Source: JBNKFV01 sp050289485
GTDB lineage: Bacteria; Pseudomonadota; Gammaproteobacteria; Pseudomonadales; Cellvibrionaceae
Direction: 5' to 3'
DNA: 64,000 bases
NCBI GenBank assembly: GCA_050289485.1
Contig: JBNKFV010000015.1
Location: 186,001-250,000, forward strand
Every line of letters begins with the position of its first letter. Positions within the stretch are counted from its first letter, which is position 1. Both the position numbers and the translations under genes were made by a program. The notes beneath the pieces were generated by a model. It had not been told where the DNA came from. It saw nothing but the letters and a program-made list of their open reading frames with translations, and ran no database searches. Positions 42,163 through 50,187 of this stretch are shown piece after piece.

Positions 42163-42777
42163 CTACCCTGGTTCAAACAATAAACGCAGGTGTGACCGAT
42201 AAGCGTGTACTTGATTGATGAGTGCTTGATTATCGCCAAACAATCGCGCCAGAATAATCCCGCCCTCTAATGATGAAGTAAACATATCCGCCAATGCGTC
42301 TGTGGAGGTTTCTATACGGGCTGGATATTTTTCTTGAATTTTTTCAATACGCTCGACCAGCATTTTACGCCACCCCAACATACCTTCGCGCATTAAATCT
42401 TTAATGCCTTCGTCAATCATTTGCGCTTCATAGGTAAAAACAGCTACCACGCAACCGGGGTGCACCGCAGTTAATCCACCTACCATTTCGGTGAACAGAT
42501 TGAGAAAAATGAGAGTTTGCTGCAACGGATCTTCACTGAGTTTATTGGCCCGAGCAGATAGCTCGTCAAATACCTCGTTGTCCATCCTGATATAGCGCTC
42601 GACAATCGCACGCGCTAAATCCATTTTACCGTTGAAGTGGTAGAAGAAACCGCCTTTGGTTATCGCCGATTTATCCAGTATTTCGTCGATAGTGGTACCG
42701 GCAAATCCTTTCTGCAAAATAATGGCTTCCGCCGTACTGAGAATACGTTCTCGGCTGCTATTTGCACGTGTGGCCAC
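42163..42777 (-). CDS. TetR family transcriptional repressor
   Basis: A 204-residue TetR-type regulator. The N-terminal helix-turn-helix is RILSTAEAIILQKGFAGTTI followed by EILDKSAITKGGFFYHFNGK. The C-terminal ligand domain resembles the NemR/AcuR-type group, with a Cys in VHPGCVVAVFTYE that might sense electrophiles. It is divergent from the membrane hydroxylase and homocysteine S-methyltransferase genes, and a palindrome between them resembles the NemR box. It likely represses that operon and itself (inference). Confidence 0.88.
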   Translation of the reverse strand: MATRANSSRERILSTAEAIILQKGFAGTTIDEILDKSAITKGGFFYHFNGKMDLARAIVERYIRMDNEVFDELSARANKLSEDPLQQTLIFLNLFTEMVGGLTAVHPGCVVAVFTYEAQMIDEGIKDLMREGMLGWRKMLVERIEKIQEKYPARIETSTDALADMFTSSLEGGIILARLFGDNQALINQVHAYRSHLRLLFEPG

Positions 42778-42812
42778 AGGTTCCTCCCTACTGTCGGTTA
42801 CGCAATGATGAG

Positions 42813-42837
42813 TTAACTATACCGGCGGTCTAGTTAA
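42813..42837. promoter_or_regulatory. Candidate TetR operator
   Basis: TTAACTA-N11-TAGTTAA, a perfect 7-bp inverted repeat whose centre contains ACCG-G-CGGT. Read on the other strand it contains TAGACCGCCGGTATA, close to the TAGACC-N4-GGTCTA type of site used by NemR-like repressors. It lies 36 bp upstream of the TetR start codon. Confidence 0.6.
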
Positions 42838-43031
42838 GTGTGGCGAAAATACCTACGCTGGTTGTTAATGTCGAAAAATCCCCCTAACTGTTTGATATAT
42901 AAAAGAAAAAATAGGGGTAATGTTCGTACTTTTAGTTCACTAGTTTCGTGATGAGCTAAATCATACACTTTCCATAACTTGAGTTCAGCTCAATGCAATA
43001 ACTCGTTACCACGTTTATGGAGGAACCGACT
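42838..43031. other. Promoter region of the hydroxylase operon
   Basis: The rest of the divergent spacer. It is AT-rich and ends in a GGAGG ribosome site (43019-43023) that decides the start of the next gene. I identify no further element. Confidence 0.4.
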
Positions 43032-43832
43032 ATGCCAATTTCAGAATTGCCTAGTCCATTAGAAATATTATTTGATCCGCTTAGTCTAATTGTTTTCGGT
43101 ATGTATATTTCGTTGATCATCTGGGAGCAACTCTTCCCAGCACGGCCCCTACCTAAGGTCGCATTTTGGAAGAGCAAATGCCTCGCGGTATTTGCTTTAT
43201 ACATACTGGTGTCTACCTACTTGCCACTTTTGTGGGATGGCTATTTAGCCCAATATCAAGTGTTTGCCATTAGTCATTGGGTATTGTCGGCACAGGTATT
43301 GGTAGGCTTGCTGGTGTATCAAGCAGTGCATTATGCCTGGCATCGCAGCATGCATGCGTCTGATTTTTTGTGGCAATACTTTCATCAGATGCATCACAGT
43401 GCAGAACGCCTTGATAGCTTTGGTGCGTTTTGGCTCAGCCCGCTGGATATGCTTGGCTTTACCCTAATCGGCAGCATTGCCTTAGTGGTTTTGGTGGGTG
43501 TGTCGCCACAGGCTGCAACCTTCATTTTGTTGGCACTAATCTTCTTCGCAATTTTTCAGCACCTTAATATTCGTACGCCGCAATGGCTTGGCTACTTGGT
43601 TCAGCGCCCCGAAAGCCACAGCTATCACCATGCGAAAGGTATCCACCGCCATAATTATGCCGATGTACCTTGGTTTGATTTGCTGTTCGGCACGTTTCAC
43701 AACCCCGCATCACATTCAGAGAATGGGTTCTATCACGGTGCGAGCAGTCGCGTGTGGGATATGTTGATGGGGCGCGACGTGACCAAACCTAAACCTGAAA
43801 AATCATTATTGTCTATAAAGGAGGCCGTGTAA
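43032..43832 (+). CDS. Sterol desaturase / fatty acid hydroxylase family membrane enzyme
   Basis: A 266-residue integral membrane di-iron oxygenase. It has four or five hydrophobic segments and the three histidine clusters of the family: HRSMH, HQMHH and HSYHH, with a further H in GTFHN. These bind the two irons; the substrate could be a sterol, a fatty acid or another lipid. ATG 43032 follows GGAGG at the right distance, so the upstream ATG at 43017, which would include the ribosome site, was rejected. The next gene overlaps by 1 bp. Confidence 0.88.
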   Translation: MPISELPSPLEILFDPLSLIVFGMYISLIIWEQLFPARPLPKVAFWKSKCLAVFALYILVSTYLPLLWDGYLAQYQVFAISHWVLSAQVLVGLLVYQAVHYAWHRSMHASDFLWQYFHQMHHSAERLDSFGAFWLSPLDMLGFTLIGSIALVVLVGVSPQAATFILLALIFFAIFQHLNIRTPQWLGYLVQRPESHSYHHAKGIHRHNYADVPWFDLLFGTFHNPASHSENGFYHGASSRVWDMLMGRDVTKPKPEKSLLSIKEAV

Positions 43833-44776
43833 TGAAATACCGACAAGCATTACCACAGCTAGGAGATGAAATATTTTTAAGCGATGGTGGTATGGAAACC
43901 ACGCTGGTGTTTATTCAAGAGGTGGATTTACCCTGCTTTGCGGCTTTCGACCAATTATCTATTGAATCGGGTCGTAAGCGGTTGCGAGATTATTACCAGG
44001 ACTATATTAATTTTGCCAAACGCGCCCAGCGTGGATTCATTTTAGAGAGTGTCACCTGGCGAGCTAACCAAGATTGGGGTGAGAGGCTAGGGTATAGCGA
44101 ACACGAATTGGCAGAGAAAAATCGCGAAGCCATCATGCTGCTGGCTGATCTCCGCCGAGAGTATGAAACAACTGAAACGCCCTTGGTGATTAGCGGCTGT
44201 ATTGGCCCGCGCGGTGATGGTTACGTTGCGGAGAATAAAATGTCTGCACAAGAAGCGTATGAATACCATCGTACTCAGATTCACACACTGGCCGATACCG
44301 ACGCTGATGTGGTCACAGCAATGACCATCAACTATACGGAAGAGGCGATTGGTATTGTGCGAGCGGCGCAAGAAGTGAATATGCCTGTGGTGATATCGTT
44401 TACCACAGAAACCGATGGTCGCCTGCCAACGGGTGAAAACCTATGCGATGCAATTGATCGTGTTGATGCAGAGACTAACAATGCTCCCGCGTATTACATG
44501 ATTAACTGTGCACATCCTGAACATTTTCGTGAGCAACTGAAAGCTGGCGAACGTTGGATAGAGCGAATTCGCGGTGTGCGAGCGAATGCCAGTCGCAAGA
44601 GTCATGCTGAGTTAGATGAATCGGTAACGCTTGATCGTGGTAATCCAGATGAATTGGGCCGGCAGTATCGTGAGTTGCGTGAAATGTTTCCTAACATTAC
44701 CGTATTAGGAGGGTGTTGCGGCACAGATATTGAGCATGTTGAATCTATTCATCAACATTGTTGTGTGGCGCATTAG
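43832..44776 (+). CDS. Homocysteine S-methyltransferase family protein
   Basis: A 314-residue barrel protein with the zinc-binding cysteines expected for the family: one in YYMINCAHPEHF and two in VLGGCCGTD. The N-terminus has LSDGGMETTLVF, and GCIGPRGDGY and TAMTINYTEEAIG are also typical. Relatives transfer a methyl group to homocysteine from S-methylmethionine or betaine-type donors; some act on other thiols or selenols. The start overlaps the stop of the hydroxylase gene (TAATGA), so they are co-translated and share the TetR control region. Confidence 0.87.
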   Translation: MKYRQALPQLGDEIFLSDGGMETTLVFIQEVDLPCFAAFDQLSIESGRKRLRDYYQDYINFAKRAQRGFILESVTWRANQDWGERLGYSEHELAEKNREAIMLLADLRREYETTETPLVISGCIGPRGDGYVAENKMSAQEAYEYHRTQIHTLADTDADVVTAMTINYTEEAIGIVRAAQEVNMPVVISFTTETDGRLPTGENLCDAIDRVDAETNNAPAYYMINCAHPEHFREQLKAGERWIERIRGVRANASRKSHAELDESVTLDRGNPDELGRQYRELREMFPNITVLGGCCGTDIEHVESIHQHCCVAH

Positions 44777-44969
44777 CAGGTTCAATCTGGCCTCACTTAT
44801 TGTTATTAGCAGGCTTTCGTGGCAAACATGCCTGACAATGGGTGCTAGTCAACAAACGGCATCTGAGTGATCTGGGTCAATGTAAACCTACACTAGCCGG
44901 TGTACTAAAATCAAATCAGTTACAGGTTTTATTGACAGATATACGAAATAGAAAAGGAGGTCTCGTCAA

Positions 44970-46523
44970 ATGACAGCTAAACCTTCAACTAACCACTTCG
45001 ATGTCATTGTCATCGGTTCTGGCATGGGTGGCATGACGACGGCCACGGCACTTTCCCGGCTCGATCACAAAGTTTTGCTTCTCGAGCAAGCGCAGGTAAT
45101 TGGCGGGCTGACTCACACTTTTACCCGCGAAGGTTTCAGCTGGGATGTCGGTCTCCACTATTGTGGTCTATTCGGCCATGACCAGTTTGCAGGCCGGCTC
45201 CTGGATTGGCTCAGTGGTGGAACCATCGAGTTTCACTCAATCGGAACTGTCTATGACACGCTGCACTTCCCAGAGGGTTTCGACATATCGGTTGCGCGCC
45301 CTGCGGAAGCTTACAAGATGGAACTTAAAGACCGGTTTCCCGATAATGCTGCTGAAGTCGATGCCTACTTCGAGGCACTGCAATCGGCCAATGAAGCGGC
45401 ATATATGGTGGGTGCCGAGCGATCGATTCCTGAGCCATTTCGTTCCGCCCATCGCTGGTGGAATAAAAAGAAGATCCAGCGTTGGGCAGGTCGCACAACT
45501 GGTGAGGTGATCGATGAGCTCATCAGTAATCCGACGCTGGCCGCGGTGTTGTCGGCCCAGTGGGGCACCTATGGCGGCAAACCGGAACAAGCGAGTTTCG
45601 CCTTTCATGGTATGGTCATGGGGCATTATCTTGATGGCGCTGCCTATCCTGTCGGCGGTGCCGGTGCCATTGCGAAAGGGCTGGTTCCTGTGATCGAAGC
45701 GGCGGGGGGCATTGCTCGAGCGGGAACACCGGTTAGCGAGATAGTGCTTGAAGAGGGTAAAGCGGTGGGTGTTCGCACTCAATCTGGCGAAGAATTTAAG
45801 GCGCCCATTATCGTCTCGGCGATCGGTGCAGGTGAAACTGTGAAGCACCTTTTACCCGAGGACATTTGCCAGCAACCCTGGGCTCAGGAAATAGCCTCGT
45901 TCAAACCATCGGTTTGCCACTTCGATCTTTATCTGGGCTTTGAAGGAGACATCGCCAAACACGGAGCAACGCTTGCGAACCATTGGTTTTTTAATAGCTG
46001 GGACACCTATGATGCCCCCTGGGCAGGGGGAGACAGTGAACCACTTTCAATGGCGTTTGTGTCGTTTTCTTCACTGAAGAATCCTGCGCATGATCCAGGG
46101 CCGACGAACAAGCACACTGCCGATGTGATGCTTTTGGCTGACTGGTCGTCGGTCGCCCCTTTCGTGGATGAAGGTGCCGCTGAACACCCCGACGAATGGG
46201 CTGCGTTCAAGCAGAGTATCGAATCCAGGTTGCTGAACTTCTTCAAGGAAAAGTTTCCGGATCTGGCGCCAATGATCGCCTACCATGAACTCGGCACTCC
46301 ACTGGCAACGGCATTGTTTACTGGCCACGAGAAAGGCGGGTTCTATGGCGTTGAAACGACGCCGCGTCGAATGTTATCGGATGCACTCAACGCACGTACA
46401 CCTGTACCCGGTCTATTCCTGTCAGGTCAAGACGTGATGAGTCCAGGCATCGCCGGAGCACTTGCCGGTGGAATATTCAGTGCGGCGGCGATTGATCCGC
46501 GTGTCTTTCAGAAACTCAAATAA
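44970..46523 (+). CDS. FAD-dependent oxidoreductase, phytoene desaturase / retinol saturase type
   Basis: A 517-residue flavoprotein. The N-terminal dinucleotide motif is FDVIVIGSGMGGMTTATALS followed by KVLLLEQAQVIGGLTHTF. The C-terminal FAD signature is LFLSGQDVMSPGIAGALAGG. It resembles the CrtI/carotene isomerase/retinol saturase superfamily; the substrate is not known, and no carotenoid genes are adjacent. Its codon use is more GC-rich than that of the genes on either side, and an integron-type attC site follows 200 bp later, which suggests acquired DNA. It has a strong AAAAGGAGG ribosome site and a TTGACA element upstream (44932-44937). Confidence 0.85.
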   Translation: MTAKPSTNHFDVIVIGSGMGGMTTATALSRLDHKVLLLEQAQVIGGLTHTFTREGFSWDVGLHYCGLFGHDQFAGRLLDWLSGGTIEFHSIGTVYDTLHFPEGFDISVARPAEAYKMELKDRFPDNAAEVDAYFEALQSANEAAYMVGAERSIPEPFRSAHRWWNKKKIQRWAGRTTGEVIDELISNPTLAAVLSAQWGTYGGKPEQASFAFHGMVMGHYLDGAAYPVGGAGAIAKGLVPVIEAAGGIARAGTPVSEIVLEEGKAVGVRTQSGEEFKAPIIVSAIGAGETVKHLLPEDICQQPWAQEIASFKPSVCHFDLYLGFEGDIAKHGATLANHWFFNSWDTYDAPWAGGDSEPLSMAFVSFSSLKNPAHDPGPTNKHTADVMLLADWSSVAPFVDEGAAEHPDEWAAFKQSIESRLLNFFKEKFPDLAPMIAYHELGTPLATALFTGHEKGGFYGVETTPRRMLSDALNARTPVPGLFLSGQDVMSPGIAGALAGGIFSAAAIDPRVFQKLK

Positions 46524-46538
46524 ATAAAAGCGTTTTCC

Positions 46539-46720
46539 ATGAAGATAAGACACTTTCTTTACAATTCATTTCTAATAGAAAGTGGTAAGAACAAAATTGC
46601 CATTGATCCGGGGCAAAATCTCTGGATTTTTAATCTAAGCAGCTTCATTCCCAAAACAGAATGGAAAAGCTGGGCGTTGAATGCAGTATCATGCGGTATG
46701 GTGATGAGATTAAATTATAA
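46539..46720 (+). pseudogene. Internally deleted MBL-fold hydrolase gene (integron cassette remnant)
   Basis: The first 42 codons (MKIRHFLYNSFLIES, IAIDPGQNLW, FIPKTEW) match the start of metallo-beta-lactamase-fold hydrolases. The reading then continues, after a frame change, with EKLGVECSIMRYGDEIKL and TAA at 46718-46720, which looks like a genuine C-terminus. The metal-binding HxHxDH core and all else between are missing. The most likely history is an internal deletion of about 150-200 codons that left both ends in different frames. The frame of the N-terminus runs on to a TGA at 46727 inside the attC site, giving a 62-codon chimera. Confidence 0.72.
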
Positions 46721-46807
46721 TGCCTGACAATTCATTCAAGTTCGCCCGCAAAATACGCGGGCCGGAACTTCGCTAATCACTCGGCCTCTTAATTCAAACG
46801 TTAGCAT
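46721..46807 (+). other. attC: Integron attC recombination site (87 bp)
   Basis: The site has outer boxes TGCCTGAC (46721-46728) and GTTAGCA (46800-46806). Inner arms are CAATTCATTCAAG on the left and CTTAATTCAAACG on the right, both near-identical to classic attC arms. The middle folds into AAGTTC..GCCCGC with GCGGGC..GGAACTT. The stop codon of the preceding reading frame touches the left box, as in gene cassettes. The outer boxes depart from RYYYAAC/GTTRRRY at single positions, so the site may be weak. No integron integrase gene is in the window. Confidence 0.8.
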
Positions 46808-46818
46808 CAGCCAAATCT

Positions 46819-47724
46819 TCAGCAATGGTCTATGTAGGGGTTTGACCTCAGTCGAGCGACAGCCAGGTCGATAAACGATCTGATTTTTGCATTAGCTTGT
46901 CGCCCTTCAAGATGAATGATGCTGACTGGAAGTGGTTTGGTTTCGTAGTCAGGTAATATCCGAATGAGAGAACCGTTTTTAATTTCCTCTCCGACTTGAT
47001 AGGACATCAATCGGGTAATGCCAAATCCTTGCTTGGCTGCTGCTATTGCAGCCCCATTTTGGGTGCAGTGCAGGCGAGGTATGACTTTTACCAACGTCTT
47101 GCCTGTTGATGATTCAAATGTCCACGTTGTTGAAGACTCTCCCGTCGAAGCCTGAATAATTTCATGGTCGGGGAGATCGGAAGGGTGCTTGGGCATACCG
47201 TATTTTTTCAAATAGGCAGGTGAGGCGCACAGCAGCCGCTGAACACTTCCGACTGGCGTGGCATAAACACTTGAGTCTTTAAGGTGGCCAATCCGGATAG
47301 CCACGTCCACTCCCTCATCGAGTAGGTTACTGATTCGATCGTAGAACACTGCTCTTACTGCTACAGACCGATTCTGTTGTAAATATTCCGTTAGAATGGG
47401 CGTTACATGTATCTGTCCAAACAGGACTGGCGCGGTGATAGATAACACCCCTGTGGGCTCGGCGTAACTTCCTGAAGCCGCGGCCACGGCTTGGTCGACA
47501 TCTTCCAGTATTCGCTTGGCGTCTTCGTAAAATCGAGCCCCTGAATCTGTGAGGCGAACATGACGAGTGGTTCTGTTGAAAAGGCGCACTCCCAGGGTAG
47601 CCTCAAACTGAGCGATAGATCGGGTAACCGCTGGTGCCGACAGTTCAAGCCTGCGGCTGGCAGCAACAAAACTTCTGCATTCCGCAACCTCAATAAAAAC
47701 CCGCATTGCCTCAAGCTTATCCAT
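46819..47724 (-). CDS. LysR family transcriptional regulator
   Basis: A 301-residue LysR protein. The winged helix is MDKLEAMRVFIEVAECRSFV followed by LSAPAVTRSIAQFEATLGVR and the RTTRHVRLTDSG wing; the effector domain (about 90-295) is full length. It belongs to the large CrgA/PA4174-like group. It is divergent from the carboxymuconolactone-decarboxylase-type gene and probably controls it. The gene ends only 12 bp from the attC site but is in reverse orientation to it. Confidence 0.9.
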   Translation of the reverse strand: MDKLEAMRVFIEVAECRSFVAASRRLELSAPAVTRSIAQFEATLGVRLFNRTTRHVRLTDSGARFYEDAKRILEDVDQAVAAASGSYAEPTGVLSITAPVLFGQIHVTPILTEYLQQNRSVAVRAVFYDRISNLLDEGVDVAIRIGHLKDSSVYATPVGSVQRLLCASPAYLKKYGMPKHPSDLPDHEIIQASTGESSTTWTFESSTGKTLVKVIPRLHCTQNGAAIAAAKQGFGITRLMSYQVGEEIKNGSLIRILPDYETKPLPVSIIHLEGRQANAKIRSFIDLAVARLRSNPYIDHC

Positions 47725-47852
47725 TACTTATCTCAGTTTTCATGGCTTTTTATTGCAATAAGTGTAATAGTTAATTAATGATTGATCTAATTATTTTTAT
47801 TTAAGGCAATTGTATGCTGAGTTCTCCAATCTGAAAAACACAGGAGCTAACC
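47725..47852. promoter_or_regulatory. Divergent LysR-controlled promoter region
   Basis: An AT-rich 128-bp spacer between the divergent LysR and AhpD-like genes. AATTAATGATTGATCTAATTA-type AT sequence carries interrupted dyad symmetry of the T-N11-A kind. The assignment as LysR target is by context. Confidence 0.4.
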
Positions 47853-48401
47853 ATGTCTCGTATACCTACGCCTACGTCTATCACGGCTGCACCGGCAGCT
47901 TCCCGAGCATCGCTTGAAGCGGTCAACAAGCTTCTCGGCAGTGTTCCCAACCTGTTTCGTATTGTCGCCAACAGCCCACAAACGCTGCAGGGCTATCTCG
48001 GTCTCAATGGCGCCCTTGCCCAAGGGGCTCTCGACGCCCAAACCCGCGAACGTATTGCCCTAGCGGTAGCTGAGGTCAATGGCTGCAATTATTGTCTTGC
48101 TGCCCATCAATACCTCGGCATCAACCTGGCAAAGCTGAGTACTGCTGAAATTGAAGCCAATCGCCGTGGCACCTCCGCTGACAGTAAAGCTGCGGTTGCA
48201 GTCAACTTCGCCGTCAAAATTGTCAACAATCGCGGAAAAGTGTCTGACAGTGATTTCGAGGCCGTGCGGTCTGCCGGTTATAGCGATGCAGAGATCGTAG
48301 AAATTGTGGGCCACGTTGCACTTAATACGCTCACCAATTACATTAACGACGTTCTCGGCACCGACGTCGATTTTCCCGCTGTCGATACTCTGGCGGCATA
48401 G
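47853..48401 (+). CDS. Carboxymuconolactone decarboxylase / AhpD-like protein
   Basis: A 182-residue AhpD-fold protein. The catalytic motif is the CxxC of VNGCNYCLAAHQYLG, preceded by ERIALAVAEV; the His four residues after the second Cys completes the peroxidase-type site. Such proteins act as thiol-dependent peroxide reducers or decarboxylases. ATG 47853 follows AGGAG. It is divergent from a LysR gene and is followed 55 bp later by a SnoaL-like gene; this trio occurs widely and suggests LysR-induced stress or detoxification functions. Confidence 0.9.
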   Translation: MSRIPTPTSITAAPAASRASLEAVNKLLGSVPNLFRIVANSPQTLQGYLGLNGALAQGALDAQTRERIALAVAEVNGCNYCLAAHQYLGINLAKLSTAEIEANRRGTSADSKAAVAVNFAVKIVNNRGKVSDSDFEAVRSAGYSDAEIVEIVGHVALNTLTNYINDVLGTDVDFPAVDTLAA

Positions 48402-48456
48402 CGCTATATAGGGGTGGCATTTTTGTCACCCCTCAATTTTTACAGGAGAATGAAAC

Positions 48457-48921
48457 ATGTCCAGGCCCCCTTTGCCGCCGTTTACTGAGCAAACAGCCGC
48501 CGAAAAAATCCGCCTCGCTGAAGATGGCTGGAATACCCGCGATCCGCACAAGGTTGCGCTGGCCTATACCGAGGATTGCTTATGGCGTAATCGTGCAGAG
48601 TTTATTTGTGGTCGTGACGAGATCGTGCAGCTACTTACACGCAAATGGACTCGTGAACTTGACTATCGCCTAATTAAAGAACTGTGGGCGTTTACCGAGA
48701 ATCGCATTGCAGTCCGTTTTGCCTATGAATTTCACGATGACTCGGGGCAGTGGTTTCGCGCTTATGGTAATGAAAACTGGGAGTTCGCCGCCGACGGCCT
48801 GATGCGTCGTCGCATCGCCAGCATTAATGAGCACACGATCAATGCCGACGAGCGAAAATTTCTCTGGCCTGCTGGGCGTCGTCCCGACGATCACCCTGGC
48901 CTAAGCGAGCTGGGGCTTTAG
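48457..48921 (+). CDS. DUF1348 / SnoaL-like protein
   Basis: A 154-residue protein of the nuclear transport factor 2-like fold, DUF1348 branch. Family blocks visible are AEDGWNTRDPHKVALAYTED, WRNRAEFICGRDEIVQLLTR, WAFTENRIAVRFAYEFHDD and GNENWEFAADGLMRRRIASI. It is a small cone-shaped domain that could bind or act on a small molecule; no function is established. The ATG follows CAGGAG. It is probably co-transcribed with the AhpD-like gene upstream. Confidence 0.9.
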   Translation: MSRPPLPPFTEQTAAEKIRLAEDGWNTRDPHKVALAYTEDCLWRNRAEFICGRDEIVQLLTRKWTRELDYRLIKELWAFTENRIAVRFAYEFHDDSGQWFRAYGNENWEFAADGLMRRRIASINEHTINADERKFLWPAGRRPDDHPGLSELGL

Positions 48922-49043
48922 GGCTTGTTAATGCTAATTTGAATAACCTGCTGGAAGCCCACTTGCCCTTTGCTCCAACAGTAAGCGCTTTCAGCAAAGT
49001 ATTTTGCGCGTGGTTTACCCTTATAGCACGAGCACGCCTGTTT

Positions 49044-49094
49044 AGGGGGTGAGGCATTTTAGGGGGTAAGGCATTTTAGGGGGTAAGGGTATTT
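49044..49094. repeat. Three tandem 17-bp repeats
   Basis: AGGGGGT recurs at 49044, 49061 and 49078, each within a 17-bp unit of the form AGGGGGTAAGGCATTTT. The third unit is slightly changed and runs into the stop codon of the next gene. It separates two convergent genes. Confidence 0.85.
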
Positions 49095-50187
49095 AGATTT
49101 GGCTCTCTGTCCAGCTGATGTCTAGCTCGCCAAGCGCATCCAAATATTCGTCTTTAGTAATAATACCTACACAGGGTGTAGCACCTTTAGCCTCTATCTC
49201 ATTATTGGCTAATTTTTTCGTCAATAAAATCGCGGGCATGCAGGGAATAAACGGGCCATCACCACCTCGGGCGGTTAATTCGAAGCGTAGGGTTTTGTTT
49301 TCACCTTTCTCATTCTTGCCCGTTAGCTCCATATGAAAACCACTATTAGCACTGCCGAGCCAGTCAAACAGAAAAGACAGCTTCAGTAATAGCGCGGCGG
49401 AGGGGTCCAAACTTGTAACCAGCCTAATACGCACGAGCCACGACAACGCCCAGAGCGTTACGTGAATAAATGGCAGCTCCAGGCCCGCGTAAAATCGTAT
49501 GGTTTTGAGTTCTGGATAGAGTTTAGGGAACAACGCTAAATCGGGAACATTACAGTTACCCAGTAAGCGCCACCCGAGATGAGGATATTTACGAGCCTGT
49601 AAATCCTGCCAGCCGTAAATATCTTGTTCTATGCCTTTAATAAGCGTTTTAAAAGGTTTGCCGGTATAGCTCAATATGGCAGCTGTGGTTGCAACTCCGC
49701 GGGTTGTCTTTTGCGCGGTGGTGATACCGTAATGAAGGCTTTGTAACTCGCTAAACTGAGGTTTGTAATGCTCAATCAAGGCAGATGTTAAGCATGGTAC
49801 CGAGCTGGCACCACTCACCACCAAAACGCCAGCTTGCTTAGCCTTCTCGTCAAGGCTATCAATGCCTGCCACAAACTCCCGTGCATCGGCTAAATCAATG
49901 TAGTGAGCACCATATGTGATACAGGCGTCGGCAACGTGATAGCCCTGCGATTGAAATGGCCCGGATGTATGAATAACAATATCGGGTTTTATTTCGTGTA
50001 GTCGTTCAGCCAAATTATTATGAATATCGATACAAGCCGCTTCTGCATTAATCTCCTCGGCCAAAGTCTGGGCTTTACTCAGCGAGCGCCCAGCGATAAT
50101 CAGCGTAATGTTTTCATCGCTCGCCAGGCTTTGGGATATAAAACGCCCGAAGTTACCGTATCCGCCAATCACTAGAACACGTTTCAA
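49093..50187 (-). CDS. Saccharopine dehydrogenase-like NAD(P)-binding protein
   Basis: A 364-residue protein beginning MKRVLVIGGYGNFGRFISQS, a Rossmann nucleotide-binding start, followed by IIAGRSLSKAQTLAEEI and VIHTSGPFQSQGYHVADACI, which are typical of saccharopine-dehydrogenase-like proteins (Sacchrp_dh_NADP). The true substrate is unknown; it is not a lysine-pathway enzyme by context. It overlaps the upstream DCC-DUF4166 gene by 4 bp and is the last gene of a three-gene operon (51658 to 49093). Confidence 0.87.
   Translation of the reverse strand: MKRVLVIGGYGNFGRFISQSLASDENITLIIAGRSLSKAQTLAEEINAEAACIDIHNNLAERLHEIKPDIVIHTSGPFQSQGYHVADACITYGAHYIDLADAREFVAGIDSLDEKAKQAGVLVVSGASSVPCLTSALIEHYKPQFSELQSLHYGITTAQKTTRGVATTAAILSYTGKPFKTLIKGIEQDIYGWQDLQARKYPHLGWRLLGNCNVPDLALFPKLYPELKTIRFYAGLELPFIHVTLWALSWLVRIRLVTSLDPSAALLLKLSFLFDWLGSANSGFHMELTGKNEKGENKTLRFELTARGGDGPFIPCMPAILLTKKLANNEIEAKGATPCVGIITKDEYLDALGELDISWTESQI

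Noticed and set aside
44777..44969. A second attC site before the FAD oxidoreductase, which would make that gene a cassette.
   Set aside because: The spacer contains GCCTGACAAT but no matching right arm, no stem and no GTTRRRY box.
46539..46727. The 62-codon frame taken as an intact small gene.
   Set aside because: Its first 42 codons are the start of a larger MBL-fold enzyme, and its end is out of frame with the recognisable C-terminus and stops within attC.
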